From: Hydractinia symbiolongicarpus
Lineage: Eukaryota > Cnidaria > Hydrozoa > Anthoathecata > Hydractiniidae
Assembly: GCF_029227915.1 (NCBI RefSeq)
Contig: NC_079879.1
Coordinates: 26,602,501 to 26,666,500 of the forward strand
Direction: 5' to 3'
Length of the DNA: 64,000 bases
The notes beneath the pieces were generated by a model. That model made no database searches and was not told the origin of the DNA. It saw only the letters and a list, made by a program, of their open reading frames with translations. The position numbers and the translations under genes are program-made. Every line of letters begins with the position of its first letter. Positions within the stretch are counted from its first letter, which is position 1. This document shows, one piece after another, positions 42,720-53,820 of this stretch.

Positions 42720-45700
42720 ATGGCTGAAATCAGTGTTTGCAAGTCTGAAGAAACTTTTAAAGCTCTTTTAAAGAGAGCTGCAAGGTACACATGTATTTTT
42801 TCATTTTTATTTTTTGCCCTATCTAGACACCACCTGTCCAGAGAGCCCTTGTCCAGTTTACAAGAATATTTGGCCAAATTTGCGAAAGTTTATCTGGCAA
42901 AATCTTCTAAGAGCATTGATTCGTGAACTTTAAGTCACCCTTCCACCACAAAAAACCCCTTTAATTTGCTTTTTCTGGCCAGGGAAGGTCTATTTTTGTT
43001 TCAATTTTATGCTTTCTAAAAATTTCATGGCTTTTAACTCATGCAATGATCACTGCATACAAAAGACCTGAAAATAGCTGGAAATTATGAGATTTTAAAT
43101 TAGGGTGGAGCAATGGAATATGTTTTATGATTTAATCATCAAATATTTTGTATTTTTACGCCATTATCCTTATGAAATGTACAGCTTTTGATTTCTCTTT
43201 TCATTTAGCCAGCTTCTTGTTTTGCACTTTGAAGCTGAGTGGGCTGAAGAATGCAAACAAATGAATGAAGTATTTACTGAATTGTCAAAAGAATTTACAC
43301 GTTCTATATTTGCTCGAGTAAGTATACACTGTACCAGTCAATATGTAATATTGGCTTTTTGCGTTAATTTCATATTTACAGGATAATGTACAATGTATGG
43401 TTACGAAAGTAAAGAAAGTAATTTTTCATGCAGGTTGAAGCAGAAGACGTTCCTGAGATTTCACAACATTATGAAATCGAATGTGTTCCCACTTTTATTA
43501 TTTTGAAGGTAATGTTTTTGTTTTTCTGCAACTTCCATTACTGTTTTATGGTTACCTTGACCAGTAAAGGGTTAATCAGCGAATAATTTAGGCATTGTAC
43601 TTATATTTGCTCAGGCATATGCTTCTTTTTATTTCTAGCATTGATTTTCTTAGTCCTTTTTCCCTCGCCCAGTAAAGGGTTATAAGCTGCAATGGTCCTG
43701 TTAGTATTAGGGTTAGATTAGATCTCTATTGGCACCGATATTTATTTTTTTTATTTCTTGTTATAACTCATTTGGTTTGTTTGAAACAACAGTGTTTTAA
43801 TTGTTTTGTTTTTGTAGGAATTGAAAGTTATTGATAAAATTGAAGGTGCAGATGCAGGAAATCTCTCAAAGCGAGTGAAACATCACGCAACTTCGTTTGT
43901 AGCTCCTGTTGTGTGTCATGCAGAAATGGTGGGGATTATTATAATGTGAAATTTTAAACTTAATTGTGAACCGCCTGAGTCATTGAGTTTTCGTCAAAGC
44001 GCTTGTCATTTATTCGTAGAGTTTAGAAGATCGTTTGAAGAAGTTGATTAACGCACAGCCTTGCATATTGTTCATGAAAGGGTCACCTTCATCTCCAAAA
44101 TGTGGTACGTAATATTTATGTATGGCAAAATTCTACTCTACGCACTCAGTCACACCAATACTATTGTTAGAGAAACTGTGGGAGATTTTTGTTATTTGCT
44201 GTATTAGTTTTTTTTGTCGTAAAAATTTCACTAATTATTATGTGAAGCTTCTTTTTTTTAATAGTCAAATTGTTACATCCTTACACTCTCTTTGTTCAAT
44301 GAACTCTCAATTTTATTTTAGGGATCACATATCATCACCGTATTTAAGTCTTAAGAATGCCAAGTCTCAAAAATCAATACAGTGTGATAAAAACACCACA
44401 CTGTATGATAATTTCTTCAGAGATATAAACTGTGTGTTTTTGTTCTAGAAATCTCTTCAGAATGTTTGAAATATCGTGTTCGAATGTCCTTAAAAGTATT
44501 CAATCTAGACCTTTTTTACATAATTATAGGGAACTTGAGTTTATGAGAGAAAGGTTCGAATCGGGGTATTTTTCAACCTGCGTGAGTGCTTGAAGGGTTA
44601 AGGGACTGACAAAAAGTTTTCAAGAAGCTCGAGAAATCGATTGTACCGCTTTCTGTGGTTCGACTGTATCAACTTTTGAAAATTGATATTTTGTGAAAAA
44701 AGATTCCTTCAATTTTGCTAACTAGATTTTACACCTATTTCGAACATTCAATATATAATTACCAGTTTGTAACGAACATGCTTGCAAATGGGCTCCTTGT
44801 TGTCGGAATACTGAAACTTACATTTTAGGTTTCAGTCGACAGATAATTGAAATTTTACAAAAACATTCAATAAAGTTTGGTCATTTCGACATACTAACAG
44901 ATAACGAAGTAAGACAAGGTATTACTGTTTTTGTTTGTGTTTGTGTTTTGTTTGTTTATTTATTTGGTTGGTTATTTGCTTGTTTGTTTCTTTGTTTAAC
45001 TTAAACAACTTTTCCTGTGCTTAAGGATTAAAGAAATTTTCTGAATGGCCAACGTATCCACAATTATATTCAAATGGAGAACTAATCGGAGGACTAGACA
45101 TAGTAAAGGTATATTCCTAACAACAGTTAAACTCCCAAATTGTAAAAAAAAATATTTTGATGCTGATGCTAATAATTATGTTTTTTGCTGCAAAACGTTA
45201 GAGATTTGAATCAGCACCCCCATGTAAAATGGGGTGTTTATAAGAAACAGTGCTAAGAGTAGGTACTTATTACAAACGGCAAGTTTAAGGAGGGTATTCA
45301 AAATGTGAGCGTGTATTATGTAGGCTTATGGTTGTTTCAGGAACTTGAAGAAAATGATGAATTAGAGGAGATGTTACCAAAGGCGGAAGATATTAATACA
45401 AGGTAATTATTTTTAATTTTAAACCTATGTAAATATTTGATTTAATGTAGCAAGATATATAGATTTTACAACGATAAAATTCTGTTTATAGACTTTCAAA
45501 AATTATAAATCGTTCACCTGTTATGATTTTTATGAAAGGAGATCCACAGGTACTGAATTTTTTTATTATTTACCTCAGTGTCTCTAATTTTCCGCGTATT
45601 TTACTGAAATCCGCGAAATTTACTACCTGTGAAATATTGCTCAAGATACTATTCGCGAAAATGAATACCAGCGAAAAATTAAATCAAAAAAAGTTGATAA

Positions 45701-46860
45701 TATGAAATTTTCACCCGAAAGTTAAAAAACGCGTTTCATTCGCACAAAAGAAAATAAATAAATAAAAACTGTCGATAGAATCAGAACAAGGTGTAATTGG
45801 ATAATTGCTTTATTGATATATTTTTTTAATAACATCGTGGAAAACTGCTACCAGCAAAGTTTTTTTGCAAATGATCGTCCGCAAAAATAATAGCCGCCAA
45901 ATGAAACATCCACAGGAAATTAGCACCATTAAAGTTAATTTTTAACTTTTGCTAGCTATTATTCATAATTCGTATTTCGTTGTTTCTGTTTAGCAACCTC
46001 GATGTAAATTTAGTCGTGCTTTGATGGAAATGTTAAATAAAACAAGGTAAGAAAATAGTCAGGGCGTTTGCGTAATGAGTGGGCGGTGTGGTGCTTGTCA
46101 TTAGAAGAAGACATTTTAACAAAATTAATGACGGTTTCTTATATGTTATATCTTTGTTGTTTTAGCATAAAATTTGATTCGTTTGATATATTTGAAGATG
46201 AAGAGGTGAAATATTTTTATATAAATTTATAAAAATATTTGTATTTTTCGCAGTTGTAAAAGTCCGTTGAGTTAGATTTGTTGATAATTTTTTTTATCTT
46301 TAGGTTCGACAAGGCTTAAAAACATATTCCAATTGGCCGACCTATCCACAAATATATGTAAAAGGAGAATTAATAGGCGGTCTTGATATTTTGAAGGTCA
46401 GTACATTTATGATTCTTTTATCTTGACACATCCGTGTGTTTATTCCCAATAGAAAATGTTTCAACCAATCGGAGCTCCGATCATGGCGGGTGAGTATAAT
46501 CGCTTAAATGAAATTGGAGAAGGACTACTTTGTGCATTGCTACCATATTGGCTGGTAGTGAGCGGGATTCGATCCGCACTCCCGAGAATTAGGAGCGATG
46601 TACTGATGCGCAAAGTATTCCTAATTCAATTTAATCAATAAGTTTACTTGTTCATTTACTAATCAGATAAAAGGATGTGTGACCACTGTGCTTCCTGTAG
46701 TTATGTGAATTATCCTGATCTTTAAAAAAATCGGATTTTGCGTAAAATTGTTAAATTTCTGTGTCACTACATTTTAGTAAAAATGCTTGGTATAGCGCCT
46801 TTTCTGTTTTAGGAACTAAATGAATCTGGTGAATTGGAAAGCACGTTAACCCCTTCTTGA
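42720..46860 (+). CDS. GLRX3: Glutaredoxin-3 (PICOT), thioredoxin-like plus two monothiol glutaredoxin domains, 323 aa
   Basis: Thirteen exons join in phase: 42720-42784, 43209-43317, 43434-43508, 43818-43928, 44020-44104, 44829-44918, 45026-45108, 45341-45402, 45492-45549, 45994-46046, 46166-46205, 46304-46396, 46813-46860. Human GLRX3 has 335 residues. The N-terminal thioredoxin fold (1-110) lacks the CxxC pair (EWAEECKQM), as in the family. The first glutaredoxin domain has [17 protein letters not shown] (C148) and [19 protein letters not shown]. The second has [16 protein letters not shown] (C250) and [23 protein letters not shown]3 binds bridging [2Fe-2S] clusters with glutathione and BOLA2 and delivers iron-sulfur clusters in the cytosol. 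The second motif is CKFS instead of the near-universal CGFS, which may change cluster binding. Confidence 0.96.
45585..45930. repeat. CGCGAAA-rich repeat in a GLRX3 intron
   Basis: Words such as CCGCGAAATTTACTACC, TTCGCGAAAATGAATACC, AGCGAAAAATTAAATC and CCGCAAAAATAATAGCCGCC recur through the intron between exons 45492-45549 and 45994-46046. A similar GCGAAA-rich stretch lies at 54690-54985. Probably a dispersed non-autonomous repeat; ends not defined. Confidence 0.45.
46537..46625 (-). repeat. Second tRNA-like SINE fragment in the last GLRX3 intron
   Basis: On the minus strand a B-box-like GGATCGAATCC lies inside a paired arm (GTGCGGATCGAATCCCGC). It follows a GCGCATCAGTACATCGCTCC stretch at about the right A-box distance. 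The cloverleaf does not close, so this is a SINE or tRNA-derived fragment and not a tRNA gene. Its sequence differs from the element at 6235-6480. Confidence 0.45.
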
Positions 46861-48204
46861 TGTCTTCATTCTTTTGATCTATTTTTATATATACAAACAA
46901 CTATGCAGGAGAATGTTATGTCAGCATTATATTTGCAAAAAAAGAAACGGACTGAAGGATAACAAATAACCAGAGAATATATGCATTAGATTTTCACGTG
47001 TGCTTTTGCATTTTTACGAAAAAATACAAATGTGGAAAGATAAAGGCTTATTTTCCTTGCTGTTAATAAATTAATTGCAAAGGGTTGGGTTCCATATTTT
47101 CTTCTATCCTGAGAATTCGTATGTGCGAAATTCAGGACCAGATTTAATTTACTTTATCTTCCTGTTATTCAAGATGGCAGCGTTTTCCCAAATTTTACTT
47201 CATTGATAAAAAATATATATATCTGGTTTATTCATTCTTTTTCATATGAAAAGCTGTCAAACTACAGAAAAAAAAACTAAGGCACATTCCCAGACTGTAT
47301 CCTCCAGTTTAAAATATAAATAACTTTATTGTTATCACGTTTTATGTGACAACAAAATTGGGCGTATATTTATTTTGCAAAAGGATTAATGAATTATATT
47401 TTACATGTTTACTTCAATTCCAAATGAATAGTTTCTATGGCATGGAAACAAGAAAAGGCTTGATTATTAATAACTGCATTTTGGGTTAATTTAATCAATG
47501 AACCAAAAGTGTACCAAAATCTCCCAAAATTAAAAAGCTAAATTAGTTTTTCAAAACTGGGTGGTTGCGATTAGTGGCTAAAGAAAAGACCTGGGTGGTT
47601 GCTAAAAAACTAAATTCATCCTCTGTAAATTGAAACAGTCATGGAGGTCAAACAGTGGGACTTTAGAACTAGTGAGGGTCCAGGAATCTTCTTTTCTTCC
47701 TTCGGTTGTTGTGAATATTGTAGTGATGATTCACTGCTGTGTTTTCACTTCTGTAAAAGAACAAGAAGAAGATGCTGAACGTACTCAAATCTGTTATTTA
47801 CAAATAAAATAATTGGGTTTTACAAAAACTGCAAAGTGATATGAATATCCTAAGTTAGAAGATTGTATAGCGTTTTGGTTAGAACATCATTCGAACCAAC
47901 ATACAAGTTTCGTATTTTCAAAGATGCTCATTCGAACCAACATGTTTTCTATGTTCGAACATACTGTACCTGTTGTACATTTCGTTCGATCTTCAAAATT
48001 AGCTGTGCAACCATGCGGAAACACTCGGGCATTGGTGCGTATTACTGCGAAAAACAACGAATGCTGAGATTTTAACACCGTAAAATAAATAAGAGGTATT
48101 AAATAAAAAATAAATAAAAAACACTGCAATTTGAAAAATGTTATTGTAGTTTGTTGGATGTTTTTAGAAGAAATGGACATATATGGTGATTAGAGTGTTT
48201 TAAA
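46861..48204. other. GLRX3 3' UTR and spacer to the CAP gene
   Basis: Contains the GLRX3 poly(A) signal at 47065. A 45-codon frame at 47641-47778 rich in Cys and Arg was seen but cannot be supported as a gene. Confidence 0.4.
47065..47070 (+). terminator. Candidate poly(A) signal of GLRX3
   Basis: AATAAA about 205 bp downstream of the GLRX3 stop codon. Confidence 0.45.
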
Positions 48205-51200
48205 ATGAAGCGGACTTTTCTGTTCTTGTTAATTGGTTTCACAGGTACTTTGTCGCCATCTTCGTTTTTTCAATTTTTTTTATGAACAACTATGTTACTC
48301 TTGAATGATAGGCTGGCATTAAATTCCACAAAAACTTGCCCATTGTCTGTCAGTTTTTTTTTTAAAAAAAATTCTTTAAATGGCAGTATTTCTTAATTGT
48401 TTCTGAAATATGTCTTCAGTCATTTCTTATTGCAGCAACGCGCAATTCGCTAATTTCCCGTGCGTTCTGGAGTTGTAACAAAATGCACGAAACATCCATT
48501 CCTTCGGCTGAATTTTGTGTGGAAAACAATGCTGTTTAAGCACTTTCTTGTCATTTCCATTTGACTGCAGTTTTCCTAGCTTATGATTTTTTTGCGCTAC
48601 ATGGGAAAATGCAGTCCAATAAAAACAAGCAAATTTGACATTTAACACGATTTTTCCATCCCGGCTGCAAGCAATACAGTCAGCTTTCGGTAACTCAAAC
48701 ACCGGCTAACTAAAATTTTTATTATCTTGAACCATTTTCTTTGGTCCCTTGCACTTTCAAAACTTTCTTATAAAACAACTCCGGACCTTGAATAACCCGA
48801 ACATTCGTTAACTTGACCCATATTTCGTCCCCCCTGAGGCTTATTTCTTCAGATAACTCGAACTTTTTACTCGAGAAAAGAAAACAGTAGATAAATGTCA
48901 GATTTTCACTTTGTTTTCGTTTTTATTAACTCCTGCTGTAATATAGATAGATAATGTTGTTTGTCAAAGAAAGCTCAATTTGCAAGGGACTTGCATGCCT
49001 TTGTTATCGCCAAGATTGCACCTTTTCCCGGTAACTGTTGCCATACCTCTTGCAAAAATTGCTTTAACTCGAACTACAATATCATTTTGGACTAAATTCG
49101 ACTTAACGGGAGATTCGTTTATATCGAACATATGTTAAGTCAAAGTATTTTTTTCGGTCCTTTGGAGGTTCGAGTTACCAGGAGTTAGCTAACTGTTGTA
49201 CCACACTGTCACCTAGTAAAGTGGTTGGGGTCTAATGTAAATTATTTATACCTTTGGTTAGGTTCGTTATGTCGCCCGTTGGAACATGAACCAAAAATAA
49301 CAGAACGAGAAAGAAAGGAACCGAATGAAAAGAAAGGGACAATCCGAATTGCAGGTTGGGCGAAACCTTTTTTTTATGAAACTGACACTATTGTTACGTA
49401 TGTTATAGAAAACTGCTTTATTTCGTCACTATGCACCAGACCTTTTCCAAACCAGCATCTGTGATGTTTCAATAAAAACTTTGTTTAATATTATTTTAAG
49501 GACCATGGCACTCCGAAAGCGCGTTAGATCGAAATGTTGATCCAGGTGAAGATACATACGTGAAAAAGATCATCTCTAGTAATGAAGGAATTAACTTCAA
49601 CAAAGACATGGCTGAAGCTGGAGGTGCGTATGCTCTATTTTTTTATACATGGCAGAAAATGACTACTTGAAAATATCACAAGTATGAAGAAAAAAGTTTT
49701 TGTTACTTCTCCCGCCAAAAATTACTTCTGCTTTTTAAACATTTTAATTGTTTGCAATTTTATCAGACGAAAAAATAATGAGAATAAGCACCATTGTTAG
49801 GGATTATATCATTCGTTGGGAAAAAATTTCTGTTATCATTAAAAAGGCTTCCACAATTAAAAAATTAACTTTTTTTTAAAGAGCCATACTTTCGGCCAAC
49901 AGTTAGAAATTATTTCTCCCGCGAAAATTTCTTACCTGTAGGTAAAAATGATAGGCAGTAAAAAGCATCCTAGTTCCCAGGGTTTGTTGCCTTATGTCAA
50001 AGCCGCTAGCGCTTACTTGATGGTCTCGATGTTAAAAAGGCAAGAACCCCTGGGGACGAGGTTGCAGTAAAATGTGAAATTATTTTTTTTAAACAAAATT
50101 TGGGCTGTTATAAAACGTTTTCTTGTGTTCAAATAATTCCTACAAAGTAAAAGCATTATTTTTTCCTACAATTTTATCTTTTGTTTCGTGTAGAGGTTTT
50201 TGACGTAAATGGAATCGAAGATTTCTACGATAAGAATGCTATGATAACATACGAGGTGAATGGTCATGAAATACCAGTACATTTGAAACCAAAATATACT
50301 CCGCAATCTAAAGGTATGTTTCCTGAGTACATGAGAGAAAATCCTGCAGCCATGGGGTTAACGAGACAAACGAAACAACACGATAAATCGCAGCTAGCCA
50401 ATCAGCATTATTCAAATCGCATGACGTCATTTTCTGGTTTTACCGACAAAGACATGCCAGAATATAAAGTCCACGATTCTCCTAGCGTGAAAGGTAGTGA
50501 CGGATATAATGAAGAAAAGTCGGTCCAGAAATTTATAACTACACATGGCCTACCAAATGCTAAGTTTATAGAAAACGGTGGCAAATTACCTTGGCAAACT
50601 GTAGAATCGTCTGGTCATTTAAATATCGAACATGCCAAAGATGCCTACAATGATGGTGGAGTTAAACTAATCGATCAAACACACCGAGTATCTGAAGATG
50701 ATTTGGCAAAACCGAAATCTTTTCACAGTCATTTAAATAACGGAAATGAATATTTGGCCGACCACCATTATAACGAGGCAAACTTAAAAGGCTATAGCAA
50801 TAACCATGAAAATTTTGCAAGTAACAATATAGACAATGCAAAACCAGATACCAGTAAGCATTTTTTTAAAAGTTCCCCCCACAATGAAGATATACATGAC
50901 GACGTGTCAGATGTAAATAAAAATGCGCATATTCTGCAGTACCACCGTAAACATTCCGATCGCACGGAAGACGAACACAGCCAACACATTGAAAGTGAGG
51001 ACCAGAAAAGCGCATCCGAATCAGAGCATTCAGATGCTCTATTTTCCAAACTTGAGCAATTACATAAAAGTTTGGATAAAAGCACAGACATATTAGCTCA
51101 TCAATCAGATAGTTCGCATGAGCAAGCTGGTTCAAACGAAGAGAGCAAATCAACGGAAGCCGAGCCTGAAAAGGTTAAAGCAAAAGCAAGAATTCTCTCT

Positions 51201-53369
51201 TTACTGGGTGAGTTATCCGATAAGTTGAAAGGTATGGAAGCTGTTGTTACTGGTAAACATCATGATAAGAATATTGAAAGTTTTCAGCAGGATCCCTCAT
51301 CAAGTGAATCAGCAAATTTTCATAAGGATTCCTCATCTAGTGAATCAGATTTTTTTAAAGCTCATCATGAAATCGACAATGCAAAAGAGGATGCTGAAGA
51401 GGTCAAGCCTTTGCGTATGGAGCAGTTTACGAAGTTCAAAGAAACCTTTCACGACCAAAGGGCTGCTGAGGTGTCCCACCCACACGTGTCTTCATCCATT
51501 GCAGAATCGTCTGAATCCGAGAGTCCAAAGCATTATACACAAAACGCCATAAATGTGGTACATGACGACGAGTCTCGATTACTTGAACAACACGCTAACG
51601 ACGAGTCTCGATTACTTGAACAACATGCTGACGACGAGTCTCGATTACTCAAACAGCGAAAGCCTTCTCATTTTGAAAGAAATGATGAAAAGGGTTACGA
51701 CGTACAAAGTCAATTTTTTGCAAATAATAAACCATTTCACGAAAACGAAAACAAAATTTATGAAGATAGATACAGCGAGGATGAACATAGCGCGGTCAAG
51801 TCCAACTATGACCATGCACCGTCCAACAAATTGCCCGACACTATAGAAAAATATCAGGAAGAAAACAAACCATTCATAATGAACACTGCGTCTATAGATT
51901 ATAATCCAGAAAATAATGAGGTGAGCGAGGATAAGAACGTGGATGGGCGAGGTCAAAAAACATTGTATCGTGGCATGTGGAAGTCACGTGACGATGAGAA
52001 GAAAGATGAAGAAAAAGAAGAAGAAAGCAAAGACGTGGCAGAAACTTACCATCGTCATCACCACCATCATGAAGAGAGACAGGAAAGCATGAAACATAAG
52101 AATAAATTCTTTCATCCTCCTGAAGAGAGAAAAACAGAGGAGAAAGAGGAGGACAGTGAAAGCAAAACAAAAACCGATGAAGAGACGCCGGATACTAAAA
52201 CAGCTGACGAAAGCAAAACGGAGGAGGTTGCGGAAAGTCTAGCGGATGCAGATGACGCGGGTATTCTAAGAGAGCGAACGTTCAGACCGAAGAGCAATGT
52301 AAAAACAGGTTCTTTTTCTTTCTATTTATTACTTTATAAATTCTTTTACAAAAACTGACGTTAGAACGTGTTAAGAAATGGTGGCAGTACGTAACAAACT
52401 TCTCAGGTTGACACACGATATTGTCAGGAATAAATAAAAAAAATTAATATATAAACCACTTTAAGGATATCATTTTTAGTGCAGAAATTCTCTTTAAGTA
52501 AAATGCTGAAAAAATAGAAATAAAAGAAGAAATACAACACCAACTACGAGTGCCATAATAAGTTTTTCTGTGTGGTTAGGTTTATTGACTAACAAGGTCG
52601 GCTTACTCAGAATTTTTTTAAAATTTTAACATTCTACATGACTAAAACAAGCTGTCAGATTCTCTCCCTATCTCCCTAGAAACAATTCTTAAAAACATTA
52701 GTGCAACTATCTTACACCAGCAACCACACAACTCTCGCACTGGAAAGTAATTAAGGGGAAGACTATATCAAAATCACCAAATAAAATATTTGACTAATTT
52801 AAGAAAGTATTTTTTTTTTTAAGTTTGCAGTGACTCACCATCGTTCACTTATTTTTTTAGAAGACATCGAATACCCAGACTACAATGAAGTGAAAGATGC
52901 AGCTGTCTTTGAAACAAATTTGTTACGTAAAAAATATCATGCAGATAAAATAAACTGGTCAGATAAACTTTCTGACAAAGCGCAACAGAACGCAGAGAAA
53001 CTTGCACGAAGAGCTGACTTGGATGTTACTAATCTGGATTCATTTAAACAGCCTGGTGAAAACATAGCCTTAGTAAAATTTAATTCACCCAATGTTGGGA
53101 AGGAAGCCACAGACGTTTGGGCGAGAGAGGGTAAAAACTATGACTTCAGAAGTCCCTTAGTGACTAAGAAAAACACTGATTTCGTGCAACTTATGTGGAA
53201 AACTAACAAAGAGTTTGGAATGGGTGTTGCTAAATCCAAGACTGGGAAAGGATGGATTGTGACATCATTTTTTGATACTCCATATATTGATAGATTTCAG
53301 GATTTAAGGTTAAACTTGCAATCAGATATTCCAATTAAAGATCCATACGGCGACATTGTGGGTCGATAG
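48205..53369 (+). CDS. Secreted CAP-domain protein with a long His/Glu/Ser-rich stalk, 928 aa (959 with an extra exon)
   Basis: Exons 48205-48244, 49501-49623, 50194-52308 and 52861-53369 join in phase (1 throughout). MKRTFLFLLIGFTG begins a signal peptide. Exon 3 encodes 704 residues that are acidic, His- and Ser-rich and almost certainly disordered, with SSSES/SDSS clusters, three tandem DDESRLLEQHA units (51567-51665), and YHRHHHHHEE near the end, followed by Glu/Lys-rich sequence. Exon 4 is a CAP/SCP domain (about 767-910): LLRKKYHADKINW, AEKLARRADL, the signature GENIAL, TDVWAREGKNYDF, TDFVQLMWKTNKEFGMGVAK. It resembles the disulphide-free GAPR-1 type. The His of the usual GHFTQ-like motif is replaced by Asp (TDFVQ). 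The predicted mature protein has no cysteine. Neither nucleotide composition nor introns suggest transfer. Metal binding or an extracellular matrix role is inference only. Confidence 0.88.
48677..49195. mobile_element. Non-autonomous pogo/Tigger-type element in CAP intron 1
   Basis: Inverted ends CAGTCAGCTTTCGGTAACTC and GAGTTACCAGGAGTTAGCTAACTG with TA before the left end; the right flank is TT, so one target base may have mutated. Subterminal words (TAACTCGAAC, GGTCCCTTGCACTT versus TTTCGGTCCTTTGGAGG) recur in both arms. No transposase remains. Confidence 0.65.
49262..49354 (+). CDS. Possible 93-nt cassette exon of the CAP gene
   Basis: Between exons 1 and 2 lies a segment with acceptor TTGGTTAG and donor GCAG/GTTGGG. 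It is exactly 31 codons long, phase 1 on both sides and free of stops in the gene's frame. It would add GSLCRPLEHEPKITERER and a Lys-rich continuation right after the hydrophobic core, giving a more conventional signal-peptide end and the only cysteine of the protein. It may be constitutive or alternative. Confidence 0.5.
49966..50064. repeat. MITE-like repeat, copy 2
   Basis: Homologous to 4159-4259; ends CATCCTAGTTCCCAGGG and CCCCTGGGGACGAGGTTG. Located in the intron before the large CAP exon. Confidence 0.65.
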
Positions 53370-53521
53370 TCGGTAACAATATTCCTGACATAGTCGGTTG
53401 GCAGTCGGCGATACTGCTGCTTTTAGTAGGCGACAGCCGGTAATTTAAGCTCTTTTCTCAAAAGCAAAAGAGTAGTATGTCTTGATATTTCTTCTTCAAC
53501 AGAAACAATATGACAAGAAGC

Positions 53522-53527
53522 AATAAA
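53522..53527 (+). terminator. Candidate poly(A) signal of the CAP gene
   Basis: AATAAA about 150 bp after the stop codon at 53369, facing the convergent receptor gene. Confidence 0.5.
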
Positions 53528-53673
53528 AACTAACACATGCCGAAGAACAAACGCTATCCTGATATCGTAAAATTATTAACAAAAATTCCATTATAAAACC
53601 GCGTTTTTAAATAATCTAGCGAGTTTAAATATCTGTAAATTTTTAACAAACTTTATCATTTCTTGGTAATGTT

Positions 53674-53679
53674 TTTATT
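53674..53679 (-). terminator. Candidate poly(A) signal of the receptor gene
   Basis: TTTATT on plus reads AATAAA on minus, about 145 bp beyond the receptor stop at 53821. The two convergent 3' ends are therefore separated by only about 150 bp. Confidence 0.4.
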
Positions 53680-53820
53680 ATAATACATTGTCGAGAATCT
53701 ATCGTTTTATTCGATACAACTAACATGAAATATTAAAAGTATTAGCAACACGTCGTCATTAACTGTTGTGACATGCACATCAACTGATGTCTTGTTTGTT
53801 TTAGTTATTTGAATGCATAA

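Noticed and set aside
47641-47778. 45-codon frame MEVKQWDFRTSE... rich in Cys and Arg
   Set aside because: No signal peptide, no splice partners and no recognisable cysteine framework; could be chance.
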